The notes beneath the pieces are model-generated. The model was not told the DNA's origin. It searched no databases and saw nothing but the letters and a program-made list of their open reading frames with translations. DNA of 64,000 bases from an uncultured Campylobacter sp. (GTDB taxonomy: Bacteria > Campylobacterota > Campylobacteria > Campylobacterales > Campylobacteraceae), in NCBI RefSeq assembly GCF_963518785.1, contig NZ_CAUQKJ010000002.1:237020-301019 (forward strand), given 5' to 3'. Made by a program: the position numbers and the translations under genes. Positions 24,169 through 32,811 of the stretch are shown one piece after another (the stretch's first letter is position 1; each line of letters starts with the position of its first letter).

Positions 24169-25155
24169 TTATAAAATTTCGCGCCTTAGCTCATCTGCGC
24201 TCTTTGGCGAAAGAAGCGCCGGAGCGATGTCAAACACGCTAAATGCGCCGCGCTCGCCCTTTTGCGCTAGGCGATACGCCGCGCGTGCGTAGGCTACGAG
24301 CACGCTTGCGGTAAATTCGGGATTTGAATCAAGCTTTAGCGAAAACTCGATCAAATGCTTATTTTCGCTGCGCTCGCCCGTCGCTCCGCTTCGCAAGACG
24401 AAGCCGCCGTGAGGGATGCCGCCGTGCTCTTTTTTAAGCGTCGCAAGATCTATGAAATGCACGCTCGTGTCGTAGTCGGCGAAGTAGTTTGGCATCGTTT
24501 TTATCTCTTTTTCTATGCGCGCTTTATCGGCGCCGTCCTGCGCCACCACGTAGCACTCGCGCAGGTGTTTTTCGCGCGTTGAAAGTTTTGGATTTTCGCC
24601 CGCGCGAACTCGCTCTAAGGCGCTTTCTATCGGCACGGTATATTGGCGCGCATCCACGACGCCATCAATCCTGCGGATAGCGTCGGAGTGGCCTTGGCTC
24701 ACGCCTTTACCCCAAAATGTGTAGCTGCTGCCGTTTTGCAGCACACTCTCGCCGAACAGTCTATTTAGCGAAAACAGACCCGGATCCCAACCAACGGCGA
24801 TGATACCTACGTTTCCTCCTTTTTTGGCTGCGGCGTCCACCGCGGCGAAGTGCTCAGGGATTTTTGCGTGCGTATCAAAGCTATCAACGACGTTAAAATT
24901 TAGCGCAAACTCAGGCGTCTGTGTCGGTAGATCCGTCGCGCTGCCGCCGCAAAGCACCAAAACGTCAAATTCGCCCTTGTGCGCTAAAATTTCATCCGCG
25001 CTGAATACCGGCGCACCGCATGTTTGCACGCTGTGCGGCTCGCGGCGAGAAAACACCGCCGAAAGCTCTAAATCCTTGCTATTTCGCGCGGCAAGCTCTA
25101 CGCCGCGACCTAAATTTCCATATCCCAAAACCGCTATTTTTATTTTTTCGCTCAT
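24169..25155 (-). CDS. ddh: meso-diaminopimelate D-dehydrogenase
   Basis: NADPH enzyme that makes meso-diaminopimelate from tetrahydrodipicolinate, ammonia and NADPH in one step, a shortcut to lysine and peptidoglycan cross-links. The N-terminal Rossmann motif is VLGYGNLGRG; VGWDPGLFSLNRLFGE, WGKGVSQGHSDAIRRIDGV and the C-terminal substrate-domain segments are strongly diagnostic. Length 328 equals the usual length. AAGGAT precedes the ATG. Most Campylobacter use the succinylase route, so this gene may be acquired or may supplement it; that is inference. Neighbours valS and metN on the same strand give no functional link. Confidence 0.93.
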   Translation of the reverse strand: MSEKIKIAVLGYGNLGRGVELAARNSKDLELSAVFSRREPHSVQTCGAPVFSADEILAHKGEFDVLVLCGGSATDLPTQTPEFALNFNVVDSFDTHAKIPEHFAAVDAAAKKGGNVGIIAVGWDPGLFSLNRLFGESVLQNGSSYTFWGKGVSQGHSDAIRRIDGVVDARQYTVPIESALERVRAGENPKLSTREKHLRECYVVAQDGADKARIEKEIKTMPNYFADYDTSVHFIDLATLKKEHGGIPHGGFVLRSGATGERSENKHLIEFSLKLDSNPEFTASVLVAYARAAYRLAQKGERGAFSVFDIAPALLSPKSADELRREIL

Positions 25156-25215
25156 TTTTTATCCTTGATAAATTTTAAAATTTAGCGCGTAAAACGGCGC
25201 GCTGCCGATGAAATT

Positions 25216-25362
25216 TTACCTCAGTAGGAAATAATAAATTACGTATAACCAACTTAAAAATCCGTGAATTATCGCCCACATTATGCTTTTATTGACTCCC
25301 CATGATAGTGCGACGGCTATGACCGTGCCTAACGTAAATCCACCGATACTACCCTTTGACAT
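25216..25362 (-). CDS. small membrane peptide, 48 aa
   Basis: A 48-codon frame with a strong ribosome site (AAGGAG, 5 bases before ATG) that begins MSKGSIGGFTLGTVIAVALS. It carries two hydrophobic segments, about 8-22 and 28-46, suggesting a helical hairpin in the inner membrane; Trp, Tyr and Phe cluster at the C-terminal interface. The codon use and clean stop (TAA) argue for a real gene. It lies between valS (42 bp upstream) and ddh (60 bp downstream) on the same strand, so it is probably in their transcript. No family recognised. Confidence 0.65.
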   Translation of the reverse strand: MSKGSIGGFTLGTVIAVALSWGVNKSIMWAIIHGFLSWLYVIYYFLLR

Positions 25363-25403
25363 ATTTTTCTCCTTAATTTAAAATTTTGGCTCAAACGAGC
25401 GGG

Positions 25404-28019
25404 CTACTCGCCAAACGCCTTTAGCTCGTCGCATACTTTGGCGAATTTTTCCTGCGCGCTTTGCAGCCCTTCGCGGTTGGCTTCAACCACGGCTTGCGGG
25501 GCGGAGGCTACAAATTTCTCATTATTTAGCATGCCCGAGAGCTTTTCGATCTCTTTTTGCAGCTTTGCTTTTTGCGCGTTAAGACGCGAAATCACGCCGC
25601 TAAGATCGACCCCTTCAAGCGGCACGAAAGTTTCTAGCCTCTCGCTTACGTCGCGGGCGGAATTTGCGATATTTTGCTGCGTAAATTCCACTTCATCGAC
25701 CTTGGCAAGCGTTTTGATGTAGTCCGCGGCGGCGCTTAGATCGACTGCGGATTTGACGTAGGCTTTGGCTACGCGCGCATTGCCGAGCTCGATCGTCGCC
25801 TTTGCGCGGCGAATGCTAACGATCGCTTCGATAACGAGCGAAAATAGCTCCTCGATCCGCTCGTCGCGCTCGCCAGGCTGCGGGTATCGCATCACCATGA
25901 TGGAGCGTGCGTCTTGCAGCTTCGTGCCGCTTAGCTCCTGATACAGATACTCGCTTAGAAACGGCATAAACGGGCTTAGTAGCTTCATCGCCTCTTTAAA
26001 AATCATCCCTAGCTCGCCTATCGCAGCCTTGTCCGCCTTACTAAGCTCGATGCCCCAGTCGCAAAACTCGTCCCAAAAAAACTTATAAAGCTCGGTCGCA
26101 GCGTCGTTGAAGCGGTATTCGTCTAAATTTTCCCGCACCGCGCTCACGCAGCAGTTAAAGCGCGAAAGCATATATTTGCCGAGGCTCGTTTTGATCTGCG
26201 CCGCGTCTAAATCGTCGAATTTAGACGCGTTTAAAAGCAAAAATTTGCTCGCGTTATAGAGCTTATTCGTAAAATTTCGATATATCAAAAGCTTATCGTC
26301 GCTAAGGCGCAAATCGCGCCCCTGCACGCACAAAATCGTAAGCGTAAAGCGCAAAATATCGGCGCTAAATTCATCGATTTTTAGCAGCGGATCGACTACG
26401 TTTTTGCTCGATTTGCTCATTTTTTTGCCGTCTTTGTCCTTAACTAAGGCATGCAGGTAGATGTCGCGAAACGGCAGCTCGCCCATGGCGTTTTGGCACT
26501 GAAACATCATGCGCGCGACCCAGAAAAACAAAATGTCAAAGCCCGTGATCAGCATGGTATTCGGATAAAATTCGCTCAAATCCTCTTCAAACCACTTCTC
26601 GTTTTTCAGCGCCTCGCCATTGCCCCAGCCAAGCGTACTGATCGGCCAAAGACCGCTTGAAAACCACGTATCGAGCACGTCGGGATCTTGAGTAAAATTT
26701 TTGCCGCCGCATTTTGGGCAGGCATCAGGGTTCTCGCGCTCATCCGCCCACTGATGGCCGCAGTCGCAGTAAAACACAGGAATTCTATGTCCCCACCACA
26801 GCTGACGGCTGATACACCAGTCCTTTAGCTCGCGCATCCAGGCGTTGAAGCTATTGATCCAGTGCTTTGGGAAAAATTCCGCCTCGCCAGAATTTACTTT
26901 GGCAATTGCTTCTTTTGCGATATCTGCGCGCACGAACCACTGCTGCGAGATATACGGCTCGACGACGTTTTTGCAGCGGTAGCAGTAGCCGACTTGATTT
27001 TCGTAGTCCTCGATTTTTTCGATAAAGCCCAGCCGCTCGAGCTCCGCTACGATCTGATCGCGCGCGGTAAGTCGCTCTAAGCCTCTGAATTTACCGCACT
27101 GCTCGTTTAAAATTCCTTTTTCGTCAAATACCGTGATAAAGCCCAGCTCGTGGCGCTTGCCGACCTCGTAGTCGTTGGTATCGTGCGCGGGCGTGACCTT
27201 CACGGCGCCCGTTCCGAAGCTCATATCGACGTATTCGTCGGCGATGATCTCTATCTCGCGGCCGATTAGCGGCAGCACGACTTTTTTGCCGATTAAATTT
27301 TTATAGCGTTCGTCCGCGGGATTTACCATTACGGCGGTGTCGCCGAAGTAGGTCTCGGGGCGCGTAGTAGCCACTACGATAAATTTATCTTGCTCGTCCG
27401 CAAAGTAATAACGCAAGTGATAAAGTTTGCCCTTGTTCTCCTTGTGCTCGACCTCTACATCGCTTAGCGCGCCGTCGTGCGTGCACCAGTTCACCATATA
27501 GTTTCCGCGCACGATGAGCCCCGCGTCATATAGGTTTACGAAGGCTTTGCGCACGGCGTTTTTAAGCCCCTCATCCATCGTAAATCTCTGTCTGCTCCAC
27601 GCAGGCGTGACGCCAAGGCGCTTCATCTGCTTTACGATCTGCCCGCCGCTTTGCTCCTTCCAGTGCCAAACGTGCTTTAAAAACTCCTCGCGCCCTATCT
27701 CTTCTTTTTTGATCCCTTGCGCCAAAAGCTCGCGCTCGACGACGTTTTGCGTCGCAATGCCTGCATGATCAAGCCCCGGCTGCCAAAGCGTACGGTAGCC
27801 GTCCATTCGCTTGTATCGCGTCATAATATCTTGCAGCGTAAAAGTGAGAGAATGCCCGATATGAAGCACTCCTGTGACGTTTGGAGGGGGCATCATAATG
27901 CAAAAGTTTTTGCCTTTTTGCTGGATATCTTTATTGCCGTCGATCTCGAAATAACCGCGCTGCTCCCAAATTTTATAAAAGCTCTCCTCTACGGCTTTCG
28001 CGTCGTAAAAATCTGCCAT
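25404..28019 (-). CDS. valS: valyl-tRNA synthetase
   Basis: Class Ia synthetase charging tRNA(Val), with editing of mischarged threonine. The HIGH motif is at 53-56 in PPPNVTGVLHIGHS, the KMSKS motif is near residue 530 in KDGKKMSKSSKN, the CP1 editing domain lies between, and the C-terminal coiled coil (RLNAQKAKLQKEIEKLSGML) is typical of ValS. Length 871 matches the family. Zinc-type CxxC clusters (YCYRCK; YCDCGH with CPKCGG) are present. The start at 28019 has an AAAGGC-like site only, but the N-terminus is correct for the family. It is first in a run of minus-strand genes towards metN. Confidence 0.96.
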   Translation of the reverse strand: MADFYDAKAVEESFYKIWEQRGYFEIDGNKDIQQKGKNFCIMMPPPNVTGVLHIGHSLTFTLQDIMTRYKRMDGYRTLWQPGLDHAGIATQNVVERELLAQGIKKEEIGREEFLKHVWHWKEQSGGQIVKQMKRLGVTPAWSRQRFTMDEGLKNAVRKAFVNLYDAGLIVRGNYMVNWCTHDGALSDVEVEHKENKGKLYHLRYYFADEQDKFIVVATTRPETYFGDTAVMVNPADERYKNLIGKKVVLPLIGREIEIIADEYVDMSFGTGAVKVTPAHDTNDYEVGKRHELGFITVFDEKGILNEQCGKFRGLERLTARDQIVAELERLGFIEKIEDYENQVGYCYRCKNVVEPYISQQWFVRADIAKEAIAKVNSGEAEFFPKHWINSFNAWMRELKDWCISRQLWWGHRIPVFYCDCGHQWADERENPDACPKCGGKNFTQDPDVLDTWFSSGLWPISTLGWGNGEALKNEKWFEEDLSEFYPNTMLITGFDILFFWVARMMFQCQNAMGELPFRDIYLHALVKDKDGKKMSKSSKNVVDPLLKIDEFSADILRFTLTILCVQGRDLRLSDDKLLIYRNFTNKLYNASKFLLLNASKFDDLDAAQIKTSLGKYMLSRFNCCVSAVRENLDEYRFNDAATELYKFFWDEFCDWGIELSKADKAAIGELGMIFKEAMKLLSPFMPFLSEYLYQELSGTKLQDARSIMVMRYPQPGERDERIEELFSLVIEAIVSIRRAKATIELGNARVAKAYVKSAVDLSAAADYIKTLAKVDEVEFTQQNIANSARDVSERLETFVPLEGVDLSGVISRLNAQKAKLQKEIEKLSGMLNNEKFVASAPQAVVEANREGLQSAQEKFAKVCDELKAFGE

Positions 28020-28193
28020 TTTCAGCCTTTTTTTAAAATTTTGAATTTTGCGATTTTAGCGGAATTTTTGTAAAGCGCTCATTAAAGCGTGCCAATTCTG
28101 CATTATACAATAAAATGTAGTATTTAAATATATATAGAAATATCGAATTTTAGAATATTTTAGATAAAATTTTAAAAAATCATATAAAAACAC

Positions 28194-28222
28194 TTGACAT
28201 TAAAAATTCTACCTGCTATAAT
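28194..28222 (+). promoter_or_regulatory. consensus sigma-70 promoter of metQ
   Basis: TTGACA (28194-28199) and TATAAT (28217-28222) are both perfect consensus with 17-bp spacing, and TGC makes the -10 extended. The leader to the ATG at 28253 is about 24 bases. This is the strongest promoter by sequence in the window, so high constitutive expression is likely. No operator or riboswitch is visible between it and the gene. Confidence 0.85.
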
Positions 28223-28252
28223 ACCGCGAAATTTTAACCAAAAGGATTAAAT

Positions 28253-29029
28253 ATGAAGAAATTTCTTCTCGCTTCGCTTCTTAGCGCTAGCGTCGTCAGC
28301 TTCGCTCTTGCCGAAAAAATCGTAGTAGCCGCTACTCCGATACCGCATGCCGAAATTTTAGAGCAGATCAAGCCCGATCTAAAAGCCCAAGGCTACGATC
28401 TTGAGGTCAAGGTTTTCAACGACTACGTAACCCCGAACCTCGCTACCGATAGCGGCGACGTGGATGCGGGATTTTTTCAGCACGTACCGTATATGGAGGA
28501 ATTTAACGCTAATAAAGGCACGAAGTTAAAAGCGACCGTGGGCGTGCACCTAGAGCCGATGGGCATCTACAGCCATAAGATTAAAAATTTAAAAGATCTT
28601 AAAAACGGCGCCAAAGTTGCCGTGCCAAACGATCCGACTAACGAAAGCCGCGCTCTTGATCTGCTCGTAGCCGCGGGGCTCATCGAGGTTGATCAGAGCG
28701 CCAAGCTTCGCACGCCGTTAGATGTCACGAAAAACCCTAAAAATTTAGAAATTTTAGAGCTTGAAGGCGCCGCGCTTCCACGCACCCTGGGCGATGTCGA
28801 TATTGCAGTTATCAACTCAAATTTTGCCTTTAACGCAAATTTAAACCCGATCAAAGATTCGCTATTTTTAGAAAAGGCTGAGGGCAACCCTTACACAAAT
28901 GTTATTAGCGTTAAAGAAGGCAACGAAAACAGCCCTAAAATCAAGGCGCTAGATAAAGCGATTCAAAGCGAGAAAGTGAAAAAGTTTATCGAGACGCAAT
29001 ATAAAGGCGCAATCATTCCATCGTTTTAA
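28253..29029 (+). CDS. metQ: methionine ABC transporter substrate-binding protein
   Basis: NlpA/MetQ-family periplasmic receptor, 258 residues. The signal peptide ends in FALA-EK (about residue 20) without a lipobox Cys, so unlike E. coli MetQ it should be a soluble periplasmic protein. Family marks are IVVAATPIPHAEILEQI, the VFNDYVTPNLATDSGDVDAGFFQHVPYM segment and VAVPNDPTNESRAL. The ATG follows AAAGGA. It has its own strong promoter and a hairpin immediately downstream, hence is monocistronic, separated from metN by 4 kb and on the other strand. Methionine specificity is inferred from the family; relatives bind other amino acids or dipeptides. Confidence 0.9.
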   Translation: MKKFLLASLLSASVVSFALAEKIVVAATPIPHAEILEQIKPDLKAQGYDLEVKVFNDYVTPNLATDSGDVDAGFFQHVPYMEEFNANKGTKLKATVGVHLEPMGIYSHKIKNLKDLKNGAKVAVPNDPTNESRALDLLVAAGLIEVDQSAKLRTPLDVTKNPKNLEILELEGAALPRTLGDVDIAVINSNFAFNANLNPIKDSLFLEKAEGNPYTNVISVKEGNENSPKIKALDKAIQSEKVKKFIETQYKGAIIPSF

Positions 29030-29044
29030 CTCCTCCTCTTTTTA

Positions 29045-29073
29045 AAATTCGGCGCAGGATTCGCGCCGAATTT
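29045..29073 (+). terminator. hairpin terminator after metQ
   Basis: AAATTCGGCGC (29045-29055) and GCGCCGAATTT (29063-29073) form a perfect 11-bp stem with a 7-base loop, 15 bases after the metQ stop. The downstream T run is short (TTT). The upstream TTTTTAAAA also permits use from the other side. Confidence 0.65.
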
Positions 29074-29107
29074 GCTGGCATTCGCTATTTTATTTACTAT
29101 CTTTTTT

Positions 29108-29113
29108 TATAAT
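29108..29113 (+). promoter_or_regulatory. -10 element upstream of the PEB4-type gene
   Basis: TATAAT at 29108-29113 sits about 30 bases before the ATG at 29145 and is preceded by a T7 run (29102-29108), a pattern known for Campylobacter sigma-70 promoters, which often lack a -35. No good -35 hexamer at 17 bp. Confidence 0.5.
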
Positions 29114-29144
29114 TGCGCGAAATTTACCGAATAAAGGAAAAATA

Positions 29145-29969
29145 ATGAAAAGAATTTTATCTTTCAGTTTTGTTGCCGCTATGGCTATATCTTCGCTTAA
29201 TGCAGGCGTTTTGGCTACTGCAAAAGACGCAAATATCACTATTACGGATGAGGATGTTGCACCGTTTTTGGCTCAAGGTATGCAGCACGGCGGACAGGAA
29301 CCGACCGCCGATGAGAAGAAAAAACTAATCGATGATCTGATCAAATACAAACTCCTAATCGCAGAGGCGAAAAAATCAGGCATTGAAAACAGCGAAGAAT
29401 ATAAACATCAGCTAGAGCTAGCTAAAGATGGCATCGCATTTAATCTATGGCAACGCGAACAGGCTAAAGACGTAAGCATCAGCGACGAGGAAGCTAAAAA
29501 AATTTACGATGAAAATAAACAGAATTTCATGCAACCAGATTCCGTTACTGCAAGTCATATCTTAGTAGCAGACGAAAAGGCTGCTAAAAACGCGATTGCG
29601 AAATTATCAAAAGTTAAAAAAGAGAATTTAAAAGAGGAATTTAATAAGCTAGCCAAAGAAATTTCAATCGATCCAAGTGCTAAAGAAAACGGTGGCGATT
29701 TGGGCTCTTTTGGCAAAGGTATGATGGTGCCGGAGTTTGAAAAAGCAGCGTTTGCGCTAAAAGATGGTGAGATGAGCAAAACGCCAGTAAAGACGCAATT
29801 CGGATATCATATAATCTACAAAGAAAGCAGCAAAAAGGCTGAGACTATGCCGTTTGAAAAGGTAAAAGATCTCATCAAAAATCAATTACTTCCAAGCAAA
29901 GTAAACAAAAAAATCGATGACAAGGCTAATGAGCTATTCGGCAAACTAAACATCGAATACGCAAAATAG
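29145..29969 (+). CDS. cbf2: periplasmic peptidyl-prolyl isomerase / chaperone, PEB4 (SurA/PpiD-like)
   Basis: Exported foldase of 274 residues closely resembling C. jejuni PEB4/CBF2, which helps outer-membrane proteins fold and is a major antigen. The signal peptide (about 1-20, ending LNAG) leads to a helical N-terminal SurA-like domain with DLIKYKLLIAEAKKSG. The parvulin domain at about 130-230 shows ASHILVADEKAA, GGDLGSFGKGMMVPEFEKAAF and TQFGYHIIYKE. A C-terminal helix follows. The ATG follows AAAGGAAA. Neighbours metQ and dedA have separate regulatory regions, so it is likely monocistronic. Clients would include the autotransporter-like and other surface proteins of the cell. Confidence 0.93.
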   Translation: MKRILSFSFVAAMAISSLNAGVLATAKDANITITDEDVAPFLAQGMQHGGQEPTADEKKKLIDDLIKYKLLIAEAKKSGIENSEEYKHQLELAKDGIAFNLWQREQAKDVSISDEEAKKIYDENKQNFMQPDSVTASHILVADEKAAKNAIAKLSKVKKENLKEEFNKLAKEISIDPSAKENGGDLGSFGKGMMVPEFEKAAFALKDGEMSKTPVKTQFGYHIIYKESSKKAETMPFEKVKDLIKNQLLPSKVNKKIDDKANELFGKLNIEYAK

Positions 29970-30203
29970 TTTTAATTTTAAGGCGCGAGGCTATTAAATT
30001 TATATGCAAGTTCGCTACGGTGGCAACTTGCAGGGATAAATTTTAGCCTGCGTCTTTGTTTTATATGCGCTAAATTTTGTGAAATTTTAAGCTCACTCTT
30101 GTATCGCCGGATTGTTAAATTCTAAATTTATTCGCTCTGTCGATGTTAAATTTTGCGGAATTTTAAGCGTATCCGGTTTTTTACATTAAATCAAGGAATT
30201 TAA

Positions 30204-30803
30204 ATGCTTTCTAATATCGTAAATTTTATCGTAGAATTTGTCGCAGGCTGGGGATACCTTGGCATTTTTGTGATGATGTTTTTAGAAAGCAGCTTCTTTC
30301 CCTTCCCAAGTGAAGTCGTGATGATCCCTGCAGGCTATCTGGCCTCTAAATCGCAGATGAGCTTTGTTCTAGCGTTTATTTGTGGGCTTGGCGGCAGCAT
30401 CACCGGCGCGCTGTTTAATTACTATCTATGCTACTTTTTTGGACGTAAGATTATCGCTAAATACGGAAAATATGTAGGTATCACCGAGGAGAAATTTGCA
30501 AAATTCGAAGCTTTTTTTAACCGCCATGGCGAAATTTCAACGTTTAACTGCCGCCTAATCCCAGGTATTCGTCAATACATCAGCCTTCCTGCGGGGCTTG
30601 CAAAGATGAATGTCGCGCGCTTCGTGCTATTTACCGGGCTTGGAGCTGCAATTTGGACATTAATACTGATGAGCTTAGGATATTTCATAGGCGAAAACGA
30701 GGAGCTAATCAAGCAAGATCTGCATCTAATTACGATCGCTCTGTTCGCCATCGTCATTATAATCTCGCTCCTATATTTTTATTTTATAAAACGCAAAAAA
30801 TAG
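30204..30803 (+). CDS. DedA-family integral membrane protein
   Basis: 199 residues with about five hydrophobic segments. The family marks are visible: FLESSFFPFPSEVVMIPAGYLA near 28-49, GSITGALFNYYLCYFFGRK, and FNCRLIPGIRQYISLPAGLAKMN (about 113-135), the last holding the conserved Arg and Pro residues of the membrane-embedded loop. DedA/DTT proteins move polyprenyl phosphate or phospholipids across the inner membrane and affect membrane potential and envelope integrity. The substrate here is unknown. The ATG follows CAAGGA. The upstream 230 bp contain AAATTT repeats and an 8-bp inverted repeat, TGCAAGTT/AACTTGCA, at 30005-30032. Confidence 0.9.
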   Translation: MLSNIVNFIVEFVAGWGYLGIFVMMFLESSFFPFPSEVVMIPAGYLASKSQMSFVLAFICGLGGSITGALFNYYLCYFFGRKIIAKYGKYVGITEEKFAKFEAFFNRHGEISTFNCRLIPGIRQYISLPAGLAKMNVARFVLFTGLGAAIWTLILMSLGYFIGENEELIKQDLHLITIALFAIVIIISLLYFYFIKRKK

Positions 30804-31118
30804 CTCCGCGCTAGTAAATATAAATACAATGAAAAATTCCATTTTATCGCCTTTAACTTCAAATTTTTCAAATTATAATTTAAGCTAAACAAGAATTTTT
30901 ATAATTTCACTTTCATAATCTGCGTGCAATACGATATTTCTATTAAAGTGTAATTATGCCTTAGTAGCGAATTCCAAAATATTTTTTAAGTAAAATTCTA
31001 TTTAAAGCCTTAAACAATTATACTAATTTCTAAATTTTAATTTTTCGTTACGTTTTAAGCTGCTTTTAATACTAAAAGCTTTAAAATTCCATTAACAATT
31101 TCAACGAAAGGACTTATT
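30804..31118. other. AT-rich leader upstream of aspA
   Basis: About 315 bp, markedly AT-rich compared with the rest of the window. Several A and T tracts occur with about 10-bp phasing and TTTTAATACT near 31060-31070 could be a -10, but I cannot decide on one promoter. Such leaders of highly expressed, oxygen- or nitrogen-regulated genes often hold regulator sites; none is recognised. Confidence 0.35.
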
Positions 31119-32525
31119 ATGGCAAAGACCAGAAAAGAACACGATTTCATCGGTGAATTAGAAATTTCCGACGATTTTTACTACGGTGTGCAAACATTTA
31201 GGGCACTAGAGAACTTCCATCTAAGCGGACGAGCGCTCAAAGACTATCCGTTTTTTATCAAAGCATTTGCACAAATCAAAAAAGCAGCTGCACTAGCCAA
31301 TAAAGAGGTCGGAGTCCTAGACGTACAAAAAGCCGATGCGATCGCAAAAGCTTGCGACAGGCTCATCGCAGGAGAGTTCAGAGATCAATTCGTAGTCGAT
31401 ATGATCCAAGGCGGCGCCGGAACTTCGACGAATATGAATACCAACGAGGTCATTACCAATATAGCTTTGGAGAGTATGGGACATAAAAAGGGCGAATACC
31501 AATACCTCCATCCAAACGACCACACAAATTTGGGTCAAAGCACCAACGATACCTATCCTAGCTCGATCAAAGTCGCCGCTTACGCCAAGCTAACCGATCT
31601 ACTAAAAGCTATGGAAAATTTGAAAAAAGAGCTTGAAGTTAAAGCCAAAGAATACAAAGATGTCATCAAAATGGGAAGGACGGAGCTTGAAGACGCCGTT
31701 CCTACTACTCTTGGAAACACTTTCAATGCTTTTGCTACCTACATCAAAACCGATATCGCGCTTATCAAAGCCGCTAGAGAGTCGATGACTTACCTAAATA
31801 TGGGCGCTACGGCGATTGGTACGGGCATCAACTGCCACCCTGATTACAAAAACGTAGTCGAGAAAAAGCTAGGCGAGATCACCGGCGTTAAATTTAAAGC
31901 CGCAGAGGACTTCATCGCCGCCACACAAGACACTGCGGACTTCGTCCACGTTAGCGGCGCGTTAAAAACAGCAGCCGTCCGCCTAAGCAAAATCGCAAAC
32001 GACCTACGTCTTATGAACTCCGGTCCTAGATGCGGACTAGGCGAAATCGAGCTTCCTAAGATGCAACCGGGCAGCTCCATCATGCCGGGCAAAGTAAACC
32101 CAGTCATCGCCGAGGTCGTAGGCGAGGCTTGCTATGAGGTAATCGGCAACGACGTTACGATTATGCTTTGCTCCGAGCGCGGAGAATTCGAGCTAAATGC
32201 ATTCGAGCCTGGCATCGCATATGCGCTATTTAACTCGATCGTGCTCTTGGAAAATGCGATGAATACACTAGCTGAAAAAGCTATCAAACATCTAAAGGCA
32301 AATCCTGAAGCTTGCCTAAAATCGGTGCTAAATTCTGTCGGTATCGTTACGGCGTTTAATCCTTACATCGGCTACGAAAAATCCGCAAGTATCGCCAAAG
32401 AGGCACTTCAGACCGGAAAATCCGTCGGCGAAATCTGCTTAGAGCGCGGATATTTGAAAAAAGAGGAGATCGATAAGATCCTAGAGCCTAAATCTATGCT
32501 CAACCCACATATGAGCAAAAAATAG
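31119..32525 (+). CDS. aspA: aspartate ammonia-lyase
   Basis: Converts L-aspartate to fumarate and ammonia. Central in Campylobacter for growth on amino acids, since the fumarate serves the TCA cycle and fumarate respiration. The fumarase/aspartase signature GSSIMPGKVNP is at about residues 325-335, with catalytic Ser in its loop; GAGTSTNMNTNEVI, HPNDHTNLGQSTND and TAIGTGINCHPDY are also family marks. Length 468 is usual. The ATG is preceded by AAAGGAC. The C4-dicarboxylate carrier follows 286 bp downstream on the same strand, the order known from C. jejuni, so aspartate enters and fumarate or succinate leaves. Confidence 0.97.
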   Translation: MAKTRKEHDFIGELEISDDFYYGVQTFRALENFHLSGRALKDYPFFIKAFAQIKKAAALANKEVGVLDVQKADAIAKACDRLIAGEFRDQFVVDMIQGGAGTSTNMNTNEVITNIALESMGHKKGEYQYLHPNDHTNLGQSTNDTYPSSIKVAAYAKLTDLLKAMENLKKELEVKAKEYKDVIKMGRTELEDAVPTTLGNTFNAFATYIKTDIALIKAARESMTYLNMGATAIGTGINCHPDYKNVVEKKLGEITGVKFKAAEDFIAATQDTADFVHVSGALKTAAVRLSKIANDLRLMNSGPRCGLGEIELPKMQPGSSIMPGKVNPVIAEVVGEACYEVIGNDVTIMLCSERGEFELNAFEPGIAYALFNSIVLLENAMNTLAEKAIKHLKANPEACLKSVLNSVGIVTAFNPYIGYEKSASIAKEALQTGKSVGEICLERGYLKKEEIDKILEPKSMLNPHMSKK

Positions 32526-32811
32526 TTCCAAACTAGGTGCGGCGCGGAATTTCGTCGGTTAATTTAATAGGCGAAATTCCGCAAAGTAGAATTCTAAATA
32601 GATAAGATTGATCGTGCAGAATTCCGTAGATGCAGAATTTCATCAAGTTAGATTTAGCTTCCGTGGAGTAAAATTCCACTTGCGAGATTTTAGGATAAAA
32701 TTCCGCATAGAATTCCGACCACTGAATTATAAAGATAATTCGGATTTTACCTGCTGAAATCTTTAGAATTCTGCGCGCCGTTAAAAAAATTACTTTATAA
32801 GGAGTTTTGCA
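32526..32811. repeat. AGAATTC/AAATTT repeats between aspA and dcuA
   Basis: Nearly 290 bp with about nine GAATTC, GAATTT or GAAATTC cores at 15-40 bp spacing (for example GCGGAATTTC, TAGAATTCTA, GCAGAATTCCG, GCAGAATTTCATC, AAAATTCCACT). The same repeat family as elsewhere, here tending to the GAATTC variant. No gene on either strand. Whether aspA and dcuA are cotranscribed across it is undecided. Confidence 0.5.
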
